Below are positions 8,920 to 17,426 of a stretch of 64,000 bases of DNA, in pieces. Source of the DNA: Aeromicrobium phoceense (lineage in GTDB: Bacteria; Actinomycetota; Actinomycetes; Propionibacteriales; Nocardioidaceae); NCBI RefSeq assembly GCF_013868155.1, contig NZ_JACEOG010000001.1, positions 2,356,001-2,420,000 of the forward strand. Reading direction: 5' to 3'. Each line of letters starts with the position of its first letter. Position 1 is the first letter of the stretch. The translations under genes were made by a program, and so were the position numbers. The notes below the pieces were generated by a model, which was not told the origin of the DNA, made no database searches, and worked only from the letters and a program-made list of their open reading frames with translations.

Positions 8920-10499
8920 GGCAGGAAGCGGGTGACCCAGCCGAGCCGGCCGTCGAGCCAGCCGAGCAGGCCGAGCGTGCTGGTGATCGACGCGGGCGGA
9001 TCGGACACGAGCGTGTCCTCGCGCAGGAGCCGGTCGAAGTCGATCTCGATCGGATCCGCGCGGCGCTTGCCGTGACGGTCGAAGAACTCCACGCCCGCGA
9101 GGCGGAGCACCCGGATCACCTCCTGGGCGAGGATCCCGTAGCCGATCGTCGTCGGGTGGACGCCGTCGAGCGAGAACAGCCCTCCGTCGGTGCGGCCCTC
9201 GGGTCCGGCGCGGAAGAACCGCGTGGTGGGCACGGGGTCCAGCCGCTGGAGTGCCGCGGGCAGCTCGTACTGCTCCCACCAGGCCGGCCGCGCCCAGGGA
9301 CTCTCCACGTAGCGGCGGGTGGCGAGCCGGTCGAGGAGGCCACCCATGTCGAAGAGGTACCAGTCGAGTCCGTCCTCGCGCGCCGCACGCACCGACGCGA
9401 TGATCGTCTCGTTGTACGCGTCGATGGCCGAGTCGATGGCGCGGACGTCGTCCTCCGTCAGGTGCGGGTCGTGCCGAGGGTCGAAGTCCTCGTCGGTGAT
9501 CCAGGGACGCGTGTAGTACGGGAAGTAGCGGGAGTCAGGGCGCACCTTCTCGTGGGTGCCGCGGGCGAGCGGCGCGATCGTGACCGACGGGATGGTCGTC
9601 ACGACGACGTGCTGCGCCTCGATCGTCCGGAGTCGTGCGACGAGGTCCGCCCAGTCGGCGCGGAACGCGCTGGGACGCCATAGGTTCGAGCCGGCCCGGG
9701 TGTCACGACGCTGCTCGAGGGTCATCTCGGCGTAGGAGTCGGGGGTCCACGCGATGTCCAGCGAGACCACCGTTCCGAGAGCGTTGTTGGAGCCCAGCGC
9801 GACGACGAGCGTCTCGACACCCTCGCCGGCAGCGAGGTCGGCCACCGAGTCGAGCACCGTCCGGCCGGAGTCACCACCCGAAGCACGGTGCAGGATCGGC
9901 CACGCGGCACGCGCGGGGTGGTGCTCCACGAGCTGGGCGAGGAAGTCGTCAGACGGCTTCGTCGCGAGCAGCCTCTCGACCCTCGCCTCGGTGGTCACGA
10001 CGGGGTCGAGCACGTCCCAGCTGTGGACGCCGGTGTTGTGGAACGGGCTCCCGTCCTCCGGCTCCCGCGACCCCGCGCCGCGCTCCCAGTGGTCCTCCAT
10101 GTCGTCCATCCGGTCACGGAGCCAAGGAGCCGCCCGGACGGCCTCCAGGAGGTCCAGGCCGCTGCCGAACCGCCGGTCGAACTCGCGCGCGAGCCGCTCC
10201 AGGTCGACCGGTAGCCCGCCCGGACCCGTGGGCCACTCGTACGTCGGGAAGGTGAACTCCTCGGCGCTCAGTCCGAGCTCGAAGGCGATGATCGCCGGCC
10301 AGCTGAGATCGGTGCGGTGGATCGCACCGCTCATGAATCCCTGGACCAGCGAGTCGCCCACCGTGACGAGACGGTGGCGGGCGGGCCGCTCCGGGGCGAC
10401 GCTCGTCAGGGTGACGCCGAGCGTCGGATCGTCCTCGGGACGGCGCGGCTCGTCGCGGATCCGCACCTCACGTGGAATCGGCTCCCGTGCCGGCATCAC
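8916..10499 (-). CDS. SGNH/GDSL hydrolase family protein
   Basis: Protein of 527 residues, longer than simple GDSL esterases. Block I is VTVGDSLVQG (residues ~45-54, catalytic Ser), block III is ALGSNN, and block V is LDGVHPTTIG near residue 440, giving the Asp-His pair. No signal peptide or membrane segment is seen, so it is probably cytoplasmic. A GTG and an ATG are adjacent at 10499 and 10496, both downstream of GGGGAGG; either could start. The substrate is unknown. Confidence 0.82.
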   Translation of the reverse strand: MMPAREPIPREVRIRDEPRRPEDDPTLGVTLTSVAPERPARHRLVTVGDSLVQGFMSGAIHRTDLSWPAIIAFELGLSAEEFTFPTYEWPTGPGGLPVDLERLAREFDRRFGSGLDLLEAVRAAPWLRDRMDDMEDHWERGAGSREPEDGSPFHNTGVHSWDVLDPVVTTEARVERLLATKPSDDFLAQLVEHHPARAAWPILHRASGGDSGRTVLDSVADLAAGEGVETLVVALGSNNALGTVVSLDIAWTPDSYAEMTLEQRRDTRAGSNLWRPSAFRADWADLVARLRTIEAQHVVVTTIPSVTIAPLARGTHEKVRPDSRYFPYYTRPWITDEDFDPRHDPHLTEDDVRAIDSAIDAYNETIIASVRAAREDGLDWYLFDMGGLLDRLATRRYVESPWARPAWWEQYELPAALQRLDPVPTTRFFRAGPEGRTDGGLFSLDGVHPTTIGYGILAQEVIRVLRLAGVEFFDRHGKRRADPIEIDFDRLLREDTLVSDPPASITSTLGLLGWLDGRLGWVTRFLP

Positions 10500-10530
10500 G
10501 CCTCACCCTCCCCGGCCTCTCCACCGCACG

Positions 10531-10674
10531 CTACGCCCGCGGGAACGGGCCGTCCACGTCGTACGTGACCAGCCCGCTGTCGGTCGTCAGCTCGACGTTC
10601 GCCCACACCTCCCAGGGCAGGGAGGCGAGCCGATCGATGATGGCATGCCGGTCGGTAGGCTTCAGGCCCTCGGG
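10531..10674 (-). pseudogene. Short open frame, probable C-terminal remnant
   Basis: A minus-strand frame of about 47 codons ends in TAG at 10531 and reads like ordinary protein (for example DRHAIIDRLASLPWEVW and GLVTYDVDGPFPRA). It has no convincing start: a TGA lies just upstream and no ATG precedes the coherent part. It could be the tail of a gene broken at the island edge, or a very small gene with an unusual start. No family is recognised. Confidence 0.35.
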
Positions 10675-11030
10675 TCAGAGTCCCTTTTGACGAGCAACGA
10701 GATGAACGAGAACCCGTAGACCGCGCCGACCACCGCGAACCAGCGCAGGACGGCAAAGGGGTACACGAACTCCTCATCGCCTCGTGGCCCGAGCGCCAGC
10801 CACGCCAGATATCCCGTGAGCAACGCCGCCACGCCAAAGCACAGGCGAGCGGCCGTCCGCTTCACGGTCACGGCCGTAGCGAGGGCCGTGACGGCAGCGG
10901 CGACCCACGCCCATCCCAGAACGTCCTGCGGCGCCATGGTGAAGAGGCCGAGAACGGACGCGGCGGCGAACAATGGCGACAGGACAGCCACTGCAGGGAC
11001 ACGAACGTCGGCTTCACTCACGAAGATCAC
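10662..11030 (-). CDS. Small membrane protein of unknown function
   Basis: Protein of 122 residues with four hydrophobic segments and a short charged C-terminus (LLVKRDSDPRA). The GTG at 11030 gives the longest frame, and another GTG nine bases further in is equally possible because neither has a strong ribosome-binding site. It lies between chromosomal genes and the first tRNA-like repeat. No family is recognised. Confidence 0.5.
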   Translation of the reverse strand: MIFVSEADVRVPAVAVLSPLFAAASVLGLFTMAPQDVLGWAWVAAAVTALATAVTVKRTAARLCFGVAALLTGYLAWLALGPRGDEEFVYPFAVLRWFAVVGAVYGFSFISLLVKRDSDPRA

Positions 11031-11160
11031 CAGCCACCAGAACAGCGACAGTCACTGCCGATCATCCTCTCGCCTTCCCCCGGTCCGACTGCGCGCCAGC
11101 GTAGGCGACGAACGCGGCGGGTGTTCTCACTCTGGAGGCGTGGAGGTCGTGAAAAATGAC

Positions 11161-11186
11161 GAAAGCCCCGGTCTCCCGGGGCTTTC
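11161..11186. terminator. Hairpin terminator beside repeat copy 1
   Basis: GAAAGCCCCGG and CCGGGGCTTTC form a perfect 11-bp stem with a 4-nt loop. Read on the minus strand it lies 4 nt after the tRNA-like 3' end of the repeat, as a terminator would. Confidence 0.75.
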
Positions 11187-11190
11187 CGTT

Positions 11191-11380
11191 GTCGGGCTGA
11201 CAGGATTTGAACCTGCGACCCCCTGTCGAAGCCACGCTCCATACGAGACGCGACGATGGATACCGAGAAACGCGGAACTCCCTCCAATGGTAGGGATTAT
11301 CCCTCTAGGTCACCTCCGCCGATACCCGACTACCCACAACGAACGCTGGGCCGATCAGGCCACAAAGCGGCCACAGTCGG
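11191..11380 (-). repeat. Copy 1 of a ~190-bp repeat with tRNA 3'-end-like core (attachment-site-like)
   Basis: The first 39 bp (11191-11229) are identical in three places in the window. On the minus strand they read as the T-arm and acceptor end of a tRNA (AGGTTCAAATCCTGT then GCCCGAC), most like actinobacterial tRNA-Pro. The remaining ~150 bp are similar but diverged, and the far end carries TGGCCGCTTTGTGGCC. There is no complete cloverleaf. Copies 1 and 2 are direct repeats around the 17-kb metal island, so they may be attL/attR-type sites; no integrase gene is present. Confidence 0.7.
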
Positions 11381-11947
11381 GATGAGTCCGGGCTCATCCA
11401 GGCGGTACCGGTGAACCCTCTACCCGAACACTCATTCGCTTGCCACGACGTTCCTTACCCCGGGCTCCTCGAACGGATCCTACCGGGGTTCCAGGCCGAG
11501 CGTTACTCACAATGCACGCTCAAGTCGAACCGGCGCGAAAACCTGCGATCCGGAAGTGTCGCGGCCTCCGTTGTCGTGGCTGTCCATCTCCGAGTTCCGG
11601 GGGTATCGACATCTGGACCGCCGACGTCGTCGCATGACGCAGTCACAGTCGATGTGCAGCTCGGCGAGGGCCAGTACGGCGCACGGTCGCGGCGGCCCTC
11701 CTCAAGCAGGCTTCGGGGTCACCAGCCCGCCCGGGGCGGTCCCGGCGTCCGAGTGCTCGTACGCGATAACACCGGCGACGAGGCGGAGATCGAGCGAATC
11801 ATCGCCCACCACGCGTTGGACCCTGAGCAATGAGCACCTACTAAGCCGCTAGACTCCGGCGATGGTCACGGAGTTCCTCGGCGCTCAGCCTCCACCCTGC
11901 GGCGGCAGAGCGCAGGACGCTGCCATGGCGCTGGCGCGGCGCCGTGC
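11381..11947. other. Gene-poor stretch at the left edge of island 1
   Basis: No convincing gene. A plus-strand frame to 11833 ends in a protein-like tail (TGDEAEIERIIAHHALDPEQ), but its first two thirds look random. It may be the tail of a destroyed gene. Confidence 0.4.
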
Positions 11948-12427
11948 TCAACTCCAGCACCGACGACAATGCCCCCTCAACGGCCGCAGAGGCATTTTCC
12001 AGCCGGTAGACGTGAATCGGGCGCGCCACGCCGGCCCGCAACGCCGGATGTCCGGGCGGTCGACGTCGACGCCCCAGCGCTCCTGCAGCTGACGGCGCAG
12101 CTCTCGCTCGTCGTCGACGAACTCCGGATCGACCTGTGCCCAGCCGTCGGCCGTCTTCCACGCCTCGACGGTCAGCCGCAGGTCCTCATCCGTGACGCCG
12201 GAGATCTCGCGCGCCACCTCAACTTGAGCCCCCGCAGCCGCCCGATCGGCGTCCCAGATCGCACCGAGCCGCTGAGCCTCCTCGAGCTTCGCCCCCCGGA
12301 TCGCCTCTAGGCGCTCGCGCAGTCGGTCCGCCAGGACACGGGCTCCCTGGGCAGCAACCGCGCTCGTGGTCCGACCGATTCCGCCGGCGACGTCGACGGC
12401 GGAATCCTCACCGCTGAGATCGTTCAT
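11948..12427 (-). CDS. Conjugation/mobilisation-associated helical protein, probably truncated
   Basis: Protein of 159 residues. Residues ~25-115 form a charged helical region with LRLTVEAWKTADGWAQVDP and LQERWGVDVD. This pattern is common in helical proteins encoded beside relaxases on actinobacterial integrative plasmids. The ATG at 12427 has AGGAG 6 nt upstream, so the start is sound. The last ~35 residues lose the pattern, consistent with a frameshift or deletion. It is the best sign of a former conjugative element in the island. The family assignment is by impression only. Confidence 0.5.
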   Translation of the reverse strand: MNDLSGEDSAVDVAGGIGRTTSAVAAQGARVLADRLRERLEAIRGAKLEEAQRLGAIWDADRAAAGAQVEVAREISGVTDEDLRLTVEAWKTADGWAQVDPEFVDDERELRRQLQERWGVDVDRPDIRRCGPAWRARFTSTGWKMPLRPLRGHCRRCWS

Positions 12428-12526
12428 GGCCTGCTCCTATCCGCTACTCGTTGACAGTCGCCGGCGCCGGGAGAACAATGGCTCTAATTGGCACATTCTT
12501 CCCGATTCCAGCCGCGGGAGCGCATG

Positions 12527-13003
12527 ATGTCCCACCGTCGCTCATTGTCGCCGCGATCGCCGTTCTTACTGGGCTTGATCGCTCCTCCCGCGTACGCGGT
12601 GAGCGCCAAGAGAGGGTGGAAGACGGTCGCCGGTCACTCGGGTTCGTGCGCGTTGGTCCGTTCCTCGCTCAACGACGACATGAGGCGCGGCGGGGTTCAG
12701 ACCGCGAACTTCCAAGGCTGTTCAGGGTCCAACCCGGCTAAGACCGTGCCCTCCGGGTACGTCACGGCGGCGGCCTACCTGTATTCGGGCGGAACGTGGT
12801 GCGGGAACGCGGCGAGCGTGTACGAATACAACACCTCCACCACCACCAGCATCTCGACGAGCCAAGGCCGCACGGCCTCAGGCGTGGCGGCCTGCGCTCT
12901 CGGCAATGCCTTCCACGGCGAGGACTACGGCCGTCGATACTTGGAGAGCACCGGCAGCTATGTGACCGTCGCCGCTCTGCGTTCTCCGAATCTGGTCTTC
13001 TAA
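12527..13003 (+). CDS. Secreted protein of unknown function
   Basis: Protein of 158 residues. A basic N-terminus and hydrophobic stretch (SPFLLGLIAPPAYA) make a likely signal peptide cleaved near residue 24. The mature part is rich in Ser, Thr, Gly and Tyr and has four cysteines that could pair outside the cell. Of two adjacent ATGs, the second (12527) sits 6 nt after GGGAG and is preferred. A second secreted orphan follows 25 bp later, so the two are probably one operon. No family is recognised. Confidence 0.65.
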   Translation: MSHRRSLSPRSPFLLGLIAPPAYAVSAKRGWKTVAGHSGSCALVRSSLNDDMRRGGVQTANFQGCSGSNPAKTVPSGYVTAAAYLYSGGTWCGNAASVYEYNTSTTTSISTSQGRTASGVAACALGNAFHGEDYGRRYLESTGSYVTVAALRSPNLVF

Positions 13004-13028
13004 GGAAGTTGGGAAAGGAGTCAGCATC

Positions 13029-13490
13029 ATGCGTATTTCGAAACGCCGAGCAGGCGTGATCATCGGGTCAGCGGCACTGTGCGGTCTGGTCGCGGGCGGG
13101 TCAGTCGTCGCCTCCGCTGCATCCGGCTCGGACAGCCCTGCCGAGTCGGCAGCGTCGCCGACGACGCCGGCGCCCCCGATGCCGACAACCCAGTCCTGGC
13201 CTGTGAACGAGTACGGGCTCACGGTCGGGGTCCCCAACGATGCTGACCGCGTGGCCCAGAACCTTCCCGACCTCACCCCGGGCGAGACGGACGAGGGCGA
13301 GAAGGGATTCATCAGGGCCAGTGAGATCTTCCTGCCCGACCCCAAGACTCCCCAGGAAGCGGCCCATCAGACTGCATCACAACTCAATGACAAGGGCGAG
13401 TGGATCGAAACGGTGTACGAAGCGGACGGGAAGACGCCCATCGGACATAGCCTGATCGTTACCGTGACCCAGGGCGAGTCGGTGGACTAA
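13029..13490 (+). CDS. Secreted or membrane-anchored protein of unknown function
   Basis: Protein of 153 residues. The N-terminus (basic residues, then IIGSAALCGLVAGGSVVASAAS) is a signal peptide or anchor, followed by a Ser/Pro/Thr-rich linker and a small acidic domain of about 90 residues. An AAGGAG lies about 10 nt before the ATG. It forms a probable two-gene unit with the preceding secreted protein. No family is recognised. Confidence 0.65.
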   Translation: MRISKRRAGVIIGSAALCGLVAGGSVVASAASGSDSPAESAASPTTPAPPMPTTQSWPVNEYGLTVGVPNDADRVAQNLPDLTPGETDEGEKGFIRASEIFLPDPKTPQEAAHQTASQLNDKGEWIETVYEADGKTPIGHSLIVTVTQGESVD

Positions 13491-13623
13491 CCAGTCAGTA
13501 CTGGACATACGCCGGCGTTTGGACGGTCGCTCGAAGTCCGGCCCTTCTCGGAACGCAGCGCCGACGCCGTGTCGCGTGCCGTTGCGGGCTTTCGCGAGCC
13601 TCTTGGCCAGCACTCATAGTCAG

Positions 13624-13857
13624 TTAGGCATCTAGCTCGGCGGCTGCGGTCGCTACGACGGGTGCCCAGGCACGGACGGTGCCTTGCTCGTCGACGTTCC
13701 ATCGGCGGACTTGCAGGAACCTCTCCCCCATCGCTCGGGTCTCGTTGGTGAGCCGGTCGACCAGCTGCTCGTCCTTGAGGGCAGCTTTGGCCAGGACAAC
13801 GCCGGCGAGGTCACGGCGGTGTTGGTCGATCAGGGCGGCGCGTTCGGCGCGGAGCAT
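13624..13857 (-). CDS. Short helical protein or fragment
   Basis: Seventy-seven residues, helical and charged (MLRAERAALIDQHRRDLAGV), ending in WAPVVATAAAELDA. The frame remains coding-like for about 20 codons before the ATG, back to a stop near 13920, so this may be the C-terminal piece of a longer gene. An operator of the BlaI type at 14047 lies upstream of it. No family is recognised. Confidence 0.4.
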   Translation of the reverse strand: MLRAERAALIDQHRRDLAGVVLAKAALKDEQLVDRLTNETRAMGERFLQVRRWNVDEQGTVRAWAPVVATAAAELDA

Positions 13858-13990
13858 GGAGATCCGCTCGAGGAGGTCGGCGGGCGCGAATCTAGCCTTC
13901 GAGATGTCCCTCGATGGACTTTAGGAAGGTCGCTGAAAAGTGAACACGTCGTGGTGACCGTGACAGTGCGGGTTCGTGTCATGTTCGGCG

Positions 13991-14033
13991 GAGTGGGCGT
14001 CCACGACGGGGGGGGGAAGTTGAACGCCCACTC
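13991..14033. terminator. Stem-loop downstream of the DUF3152 gene
   Basis: GAGTGGGCGT (13991-14000) and ACGCCCACTC (14024-14033) pair perfectly around a 23-nt loop. It lies about 60 bp past the DUF3152 stop and could terminate that transcript. The loop is long, so confidence is moderate. Confidence 0.45.
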
Positions 14034-14046
14034 CTAGGAATACAAA

Positions 14047-14065
14047 CTACTAAAATCCATAGTAG
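14047..14065. promoter_or_regulatory. BlaI-type operator copy 1
   Basis: CTACTAA-AATCC-ATAGTAG, a 19-bp inverted repeat of the form YTACTAW-N5-WTAGTAR, shared with five other intergenic sites between here and 21.3 kb. It follows the DUF3152 stop and faces the short minus-strand frame ending at 13624, so its present target is unclear. Confidence 0.6.
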
Positions 14066-14093
14066 TTCGTCCGCATGCTCACCGCGTCGCGCC

Positions 14094-15026
14094 TTATTTA
14101 CCATCCGCCGCCGTGGGCCACGGGTTCGCGAGACATCCATCGAGGCCCTTCGTCTGCTGGGACATGACGGGTGAGGTCTCACCGACGCCCGGGCAGGAAT
14201 CATGGCCGTTTCCGAGGGCGTGACCGAATTCGTGATTGACGAGGTAGGTGCGGTAGCGAACGAGGTCGGATCCGTAGGCCTCTGCGCCATGGGCCCATCG
14301 CCACGCGTTCAGGACAACCATCTCGCCGTTGCGACATGACAACCGTCCGCCCGTGTCCAGCGGTCTGCAAAGCTGATCGGTCGTTGTGGGAGTGGCGAGT
14401 CGAATCCGGAGCATCGAGCCCTTGGCGACTCTCCGGAACTTCTCGGTGGTCACCGACGTCCATCCACGACCGTCGGACAGCACATCATCGACGAACCGGG
14501 CCACGTCGTTCGCCGAGTACGGGACACCTTCTTCGACCTCGACCGAATAGGTGAGCTCCCCACCGGAACCATCTGGCGTAGCGGGCTCAACGCCAGCGAC
14601 GGAGAACCTCCCGCTTCCAGACTCGGGAATCGGCGGGGCCGCGCCCGGGGTCCTGTCGCCGTCGCGGGAGGTGCGGCTCGCCGGCGCGTCGGTCTCAGCT
14701 GAACCACGGCCCGGCGTTGGGGTTGTCGCCGCCGGGCGCGGTTGAGCCGCTCCGGCCGTTTCGCTAGCACGGGTCGCATCCTTCGCACCCAACCCATCGA
14801 CCGCGTTACCGAGGACGATCGCACCGGCCAGGAACAAGACGGTCGACAGAGAAAGCCACCGCCCACTGCGCCTTCGCACTTTTCGCCGCGCGCCGGGGCG
14901 TGGTCGCCGCCGACGTGCTGCGTCCCGCCGGCCAGGGAGGAGGAGAGACGCTTGCGTGCGATGCGTGGCGCGCCACGCCGAGACCGCGGCCCCAGAGAGC
15001 AGGAGAAGACCGACGACCTCGGACAT
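14094..15026 (-). CDS. Secreted DUF3152 metallopeptidase-like protein, island 1 copy
   Basis: Protein of 310 residues. A transmembrane segment near residues 60-80 (LSTVLFLAGAIVLGNAV) is preceded by a very basic stretch; a Pro/Thr/Ser-rich linker then leads to the extracytoplasmic DUF3152 domain (~150-310). The domain has the zinc-type motif HEFGHALGNGH and ends QQTKGLDGC..NPWP. The ATG at 15026 has AGGAA upstream. It is divergent from the DsbA gene, with a BlaI-type operator between them. A paralogue lies at 56.05 kb in the copper island. No enzymatic activity has been established for the family. Confidence 0.8.
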   Translation of the reverse strand: MSEVVGLLLLSGAAVSAWRATHRTQASLLLPGRRDAARRRRPRPGARRKVRRRSGRWLSLSTVLFLAGAIVLGNAVDGLGAKDATRASETAGAAQPRPAATTPTPGRGSAETDAPASRTSRDGDRTPGAAPPIPESGSGRFSVAGVEPATPDGSGGELTYSVEVEEGVPYSANDVARFVDDVLSDGRGWTSVTTEKFRRVAKGSMLRIRLATPTTTDQLCRPLDTGGRLSCRNGEMVVLNAWRWAHGAEAYGSDLVRYRTYLVNHEFGHALGNGHDSCPGVGETSPVMSQQTKGLDGCLANPWPTAADGK

Positions 15027-15100
15027 CACGTTCCTGGCACCTGCAATCGAGCTGACGGCACACTGAGGCGATCCCCGCCTGAGTTGCCGTGTGGGACGAC

Positions 15101-15119
15101 TTACTATTGGCGATAGTAA
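15101..15119. promoter_or_regulatory. BlaI-type operator copy 2 (dsbA-like/DUF3152 divergent promoter)
   Basis: TTACTAT-TGGCG-ATAGTAA, a perfect 7-5-7 inverted repeat. It lies 26 bp before the DsbA-like start and 75 bp before the DUF3152 start, so it could control both directions. Confidence 0.75.
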
Positions 15120-15144
15120 TGCGCCCAGTCCAAGGAGCGAGCAG

Positions 15145-15801
15145 TTGACCAGACAGACCAAGATCGCCGCAGTCATCGCCGGCGTCGTCATCGCCGCACT
15201 GGCTGGCGTGTTCATGACCTCGGCGGGCGACGATTCCAGCGATCCGACCGCGGATGACGCACAGGTGCAAGAGGCTCTGAGCCGGACCGACGCCCATGTG
15301 CTCGGGAAGAAGGGCTCCAGCGATGTGACGTTCGTCGAGTTTCTCGACTTCGAATGCGAGGCGTGTGGTGCCGCGTACCCGATCGTGGAGGACCTCCGAG
15401 AGAAGTACGCGGGTGAGGTGACCTTCGTTGCTCGGTACTTCCCGTTGCCGGGTCACTTCAATGCGGAGCGCGCCGCATGGGCCGTCGAGTCGGCGGCTCG
15501 TCAAGGCAAGTTCGAGCAGATGTACCGAAAGATGTACGAGACGCAGTCAACCTGGGGCGAGGCCCAGGAACCGCACGACAAGCTCTTCCGCGGCTTTGCT
15601 GAAGACATCGGTCTGGACATGAGCCAGTTCGATACGGACTACGGATCTGACGCGGTCAAGGCTCGAGTGCAGCGCGACATCAATGACGGTATCGAGCTCG
15701 GCGTTCGCGGCACTCCGACGTTCTACGTCGACGGAGAGCTCTTTGAGCCGCAACGCGTCGAGGACTTTACCCAGGTGATCGACGAGGCACTGGCGAGGTG
15801 A
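15145..15801 (+). CDS. Membrane-anchored DsbA-like thiol oxidoreductase
   Basis: Protein of 218 residues: one N-terminal transmembrane segment, then a thioredoxin fold with the active site FECEACGAAYP (CEAC) near residue 70 and the cis-Pro loop RGTPTFYVDGE near 190. It would introduce disulfides into exported proteins. The TTG at 15145 is chosen because AAGGAG sits 7 nt upstream; a longer ATG frame has none. It overlaps the VKOR gene by 4 bp (GTGA), matching the known DsbA-VKOR oxidant pair. The BlaI-type operator lies just upstream. Confidence 0.9.
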   Translation: MTRQTKIAAVIAGVVIAALAGVFMTSAGDDSSDPTADDAQVQEALSRTDAHVLGKKGSSDVTFVEFLDFECEACGAAYPIVEDLREKYAGEVTFVARYFPLPGHFNAERAAWAVESAARQGKFEQMYRKMYETQSTWGEAQEPHDKLFRGFAEDIGLDMSQFDTDYGSDAVKARVQRDINDGIELGVRGTPTFYVDGELFEPQRVEDFTQVIDEALAR

Positions 15802-16409
15802 ACGGCGCCGAGCACGGGTCGTCAACGCGCGAGACGGCGATGGCATGGCTGTTGTTGGTCGGCGGGTCCATCGGCCTGCTCGCCTCAGCGGTCCTTCTCG
15901 TCGAACGGTTCGAGCTCGCCGAGAATCCCGCCTACACCCCGTCGTGCAGCTTGAATCCGGTGTTGAGCTGCGGCTCGATCATGGAGTCAGCTCAGGCCGC
16001 GGTGTTCGGCTTCCCCAACCCGATCCTGGGCGTCGCGGCATTTCCAGTTCTGATGACCACCGGCGCGGCGATGCTCGCGGGCGCTGAGTTCCGGCGCTGG
16101 TTCTGGGTGGGACTACAGGTTGGCGTCACGGCGGGCATGGGTTTCGTCTTGTGGCTGGTGTTCCAGAGCCTCTACCGGATCGGCGCGCTCTGCCCGTACT
16201 GCATGGCAGTGTGGGCCGTCATCATTCCTACGTTCTGGTACCTCACGCTTCGAAATGCCCGAGCACGAATCTTCGGGGAACGAGTGGCTGTGGCTCGAGT
16301 CACGCGCTGGGCCGAGGTGTGGCACGCGCCCGCCCTGCTGGTCGCGTTCCTGTTCGTGTTGGGACTGATCGGCGCCCGCTTCTGGTCTTACTGGTCGACG
16401 CTCATCTGA
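15798..16409 (+). CDS. Vitamin K epoxide reductase (VKOR) family protein
   Basis: Membrane protein of 203 residues with four to five transmembrane segments. The quinone-reactive pair is ALCPYCMAVW near residue 132, and the shuttle cysteines PSCSLNPVLSC lie near residues 49-57. In actinobacteria VKOR reoxidises DsbA using menaquinone. The GTG at 15798 overlaps the DsbA stop. The topology and coupling make the functional link strong. Confidence 0.93.
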   Translation: MNGAEHGSSTRETAMAWLLLVGGSIGLLASAVLLVERFELAENPAYTPSCSLNPVLSCGSIMESAQAAVFGFPNPILGVAAFPVLMTTGAAMLAGAEFRRWFWVGLQVGVTAGMGFVLWLVFQSLYRIGALCPYCMAVWAVIIPTFWYLTLRNARARIFGERVAVARVTRWAEVWHAPALLVAFLFVLGLIGARFWSYWSTLI

Positions 16410-16477
16410 GTTGACTCGAGTTCCCCTCACGCGTTCGCCTTCGGCGGAACGCGCAGGCCAGCCTCTCGGCCGCACGA

Positions 16478-17245
16478 TCACAGGGGCGTCTGCCACGTCC
16501 CGATCCAGCCACGCATGTCCACCAAGAAATCTCCCCACAGGCCGGTGACCTGCAAGAGGCCCAGACCGATCAGCATCACGCCCCCGAAGCGGGTGATCGC
16601 CACGGTGTGCTTCCGGGCGAATTGGAACACCCGCATCGCCCGGCTCACACCCACGGCTGCAAGGACGAATGGCAAGCCAAGGCCGACGCTGTAGGCAAAT
16701 GACAGGAGTGCTCCCCGGCCGGCCGTCCCCGACGTCGTCGCCATCGTCAGCACCGCGGCGAGCGTCGGTCCGATGCAGGGCGTCCATCCGATCCCGAACA
16801 TGACGCCGAGGAGAGGCGCACCAGCGAGTCCGATCCGAGGCTGGAACTTCGGACGAAAGGTCCTGGAGAGAGACGGGACCGAGTCAAGCGCGCCGACGAA
16901 CAGCAGGCCCAGGATGAGTGTGAAGATCCCGAGCACGCGAACCAGCGCATCCTGGTAGTCCAGCAGGCTGCTTCCGAGCGCCCCTACGAGGGCCCCGTAG
17001 GAGGTGAAGACTGCGGCGAACCCGAGTACGAAGAGAGTCGTTCCCATCACGACGACTGATCGGCGGCGCGCGTCTGGACCCACCACTTCGGCCCCAGCGG
17101 CGCCGCTGACGTAGGCGAGGTAGCCCGGCACGAGAGGCAGACTGCACGGACTGAGGAACGAGACCAAACCCGCCAACAGGGCGATGGGAATCGCGATCAG
17201 AAGAGGACCGAATGCAACGGTCTCACCGACCGAGTGCGCCACCAT
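16478..17245 (-). CDS. CcdA/DsbD-type transmembrane thiol-electron carrier
   Basis: Protein of 255 residues with about six transmembrane segments. The two family cysteines are in [14 protein letters not shown] (residues ~30-43) and [12 protein letters not shown] (~150-161). It carries reducing equivalents from cytoplasmic thioredoxin to extracytoplasmic thiols, the opposite flow to DsbA/VKOR next door. The ATG at 17245 has AAGGAA 7 nt upstream, and a longer in-frame start is not supported. A BlaI-type operator lies 50 bp upstream. It is convergent with VKOR. Confidence 0.9.
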   Translation of the reverse strand: MVAHSVGETVAFGPLLIAIPIALLAGLVSFLSPCSLPLVPGYLAYVSGAAGAEVVGPDARRRSVVVMGTTLFVLGFAAVFTSYGALVGALGSSLLDYQDALVRVLGIFTLILGLLFVGALDSVPSLSRTFRPKFQPRIGLAGAPLLGVMFGIGWTPCIGPTLAAVLTMATTSGTAGRGALLSFAYSVGLGLPFVLAAVGVSRAMRVFQFARKHTVAITRFGGVMLIGLGLLQVTGLWGDFLVDMRGWIGTWQTPL

Positions 17246-17294
17246 GGCAAGTTCCTTCACGTCTAGGGCAGCGGCGCCGCGGAGTGGCGCCGAT

Positions 17295-17313
17295 CTACTA
17301 GGCATCTTAGTTG
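17295..17313. promoter_or_regulatory. BlaI-type operator copy 3 (ccdA-like promoter)
   Basis: CTACTAG-GCATC-TTAGTTG matches the 19-bp consensus in TACTA and TTAGT, with a weaker right half. It lies 50 bp before the CcdA-like start. Confidence 0.6.
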
Positions 17314-17394
17314 GCTGGTGTCTGCCCACCCGCGCGGCCCGGACCAGGTGACGCGGCACGGGAACCTGGCCGCTTCACACGTCGCTGGCCGCCA

Positions 17395-17413
17395 CTACGA
17401 TGGGAGTTCGTAC
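17395..17413. promoter_or_regulatory. BlaI-type operator copy 4, degenerate (autoregulatory site)
   Basis: CTACGAT-GGGAG-TTCGTAC keeps the 7-5-7 spacing but has G in place of T at the same position of both half-sites. It ends one base before the ribosome-binding site of the BlaI-like gene, the expected place for feedback repression. Confidence 0.5.
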
Positions 17414-17426
17414 TGGAGGAGATCGG

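Noticed and set aside
11191-11235. A complete tRNA gene at the repeat core
   Set aside because: Only the T-arm and acceptor 3' half are present; no D-arm or anticodon arm can be folded at the right distance.
11191-11380. Protein-like frames over the repeats (VGLTGFEPATP on plus, GSQVQILSAR on minus)
   Set aside because: These are well-known spurious translations of tRNA 3' ends; they have no start signals, and one copy carries an internal stop.
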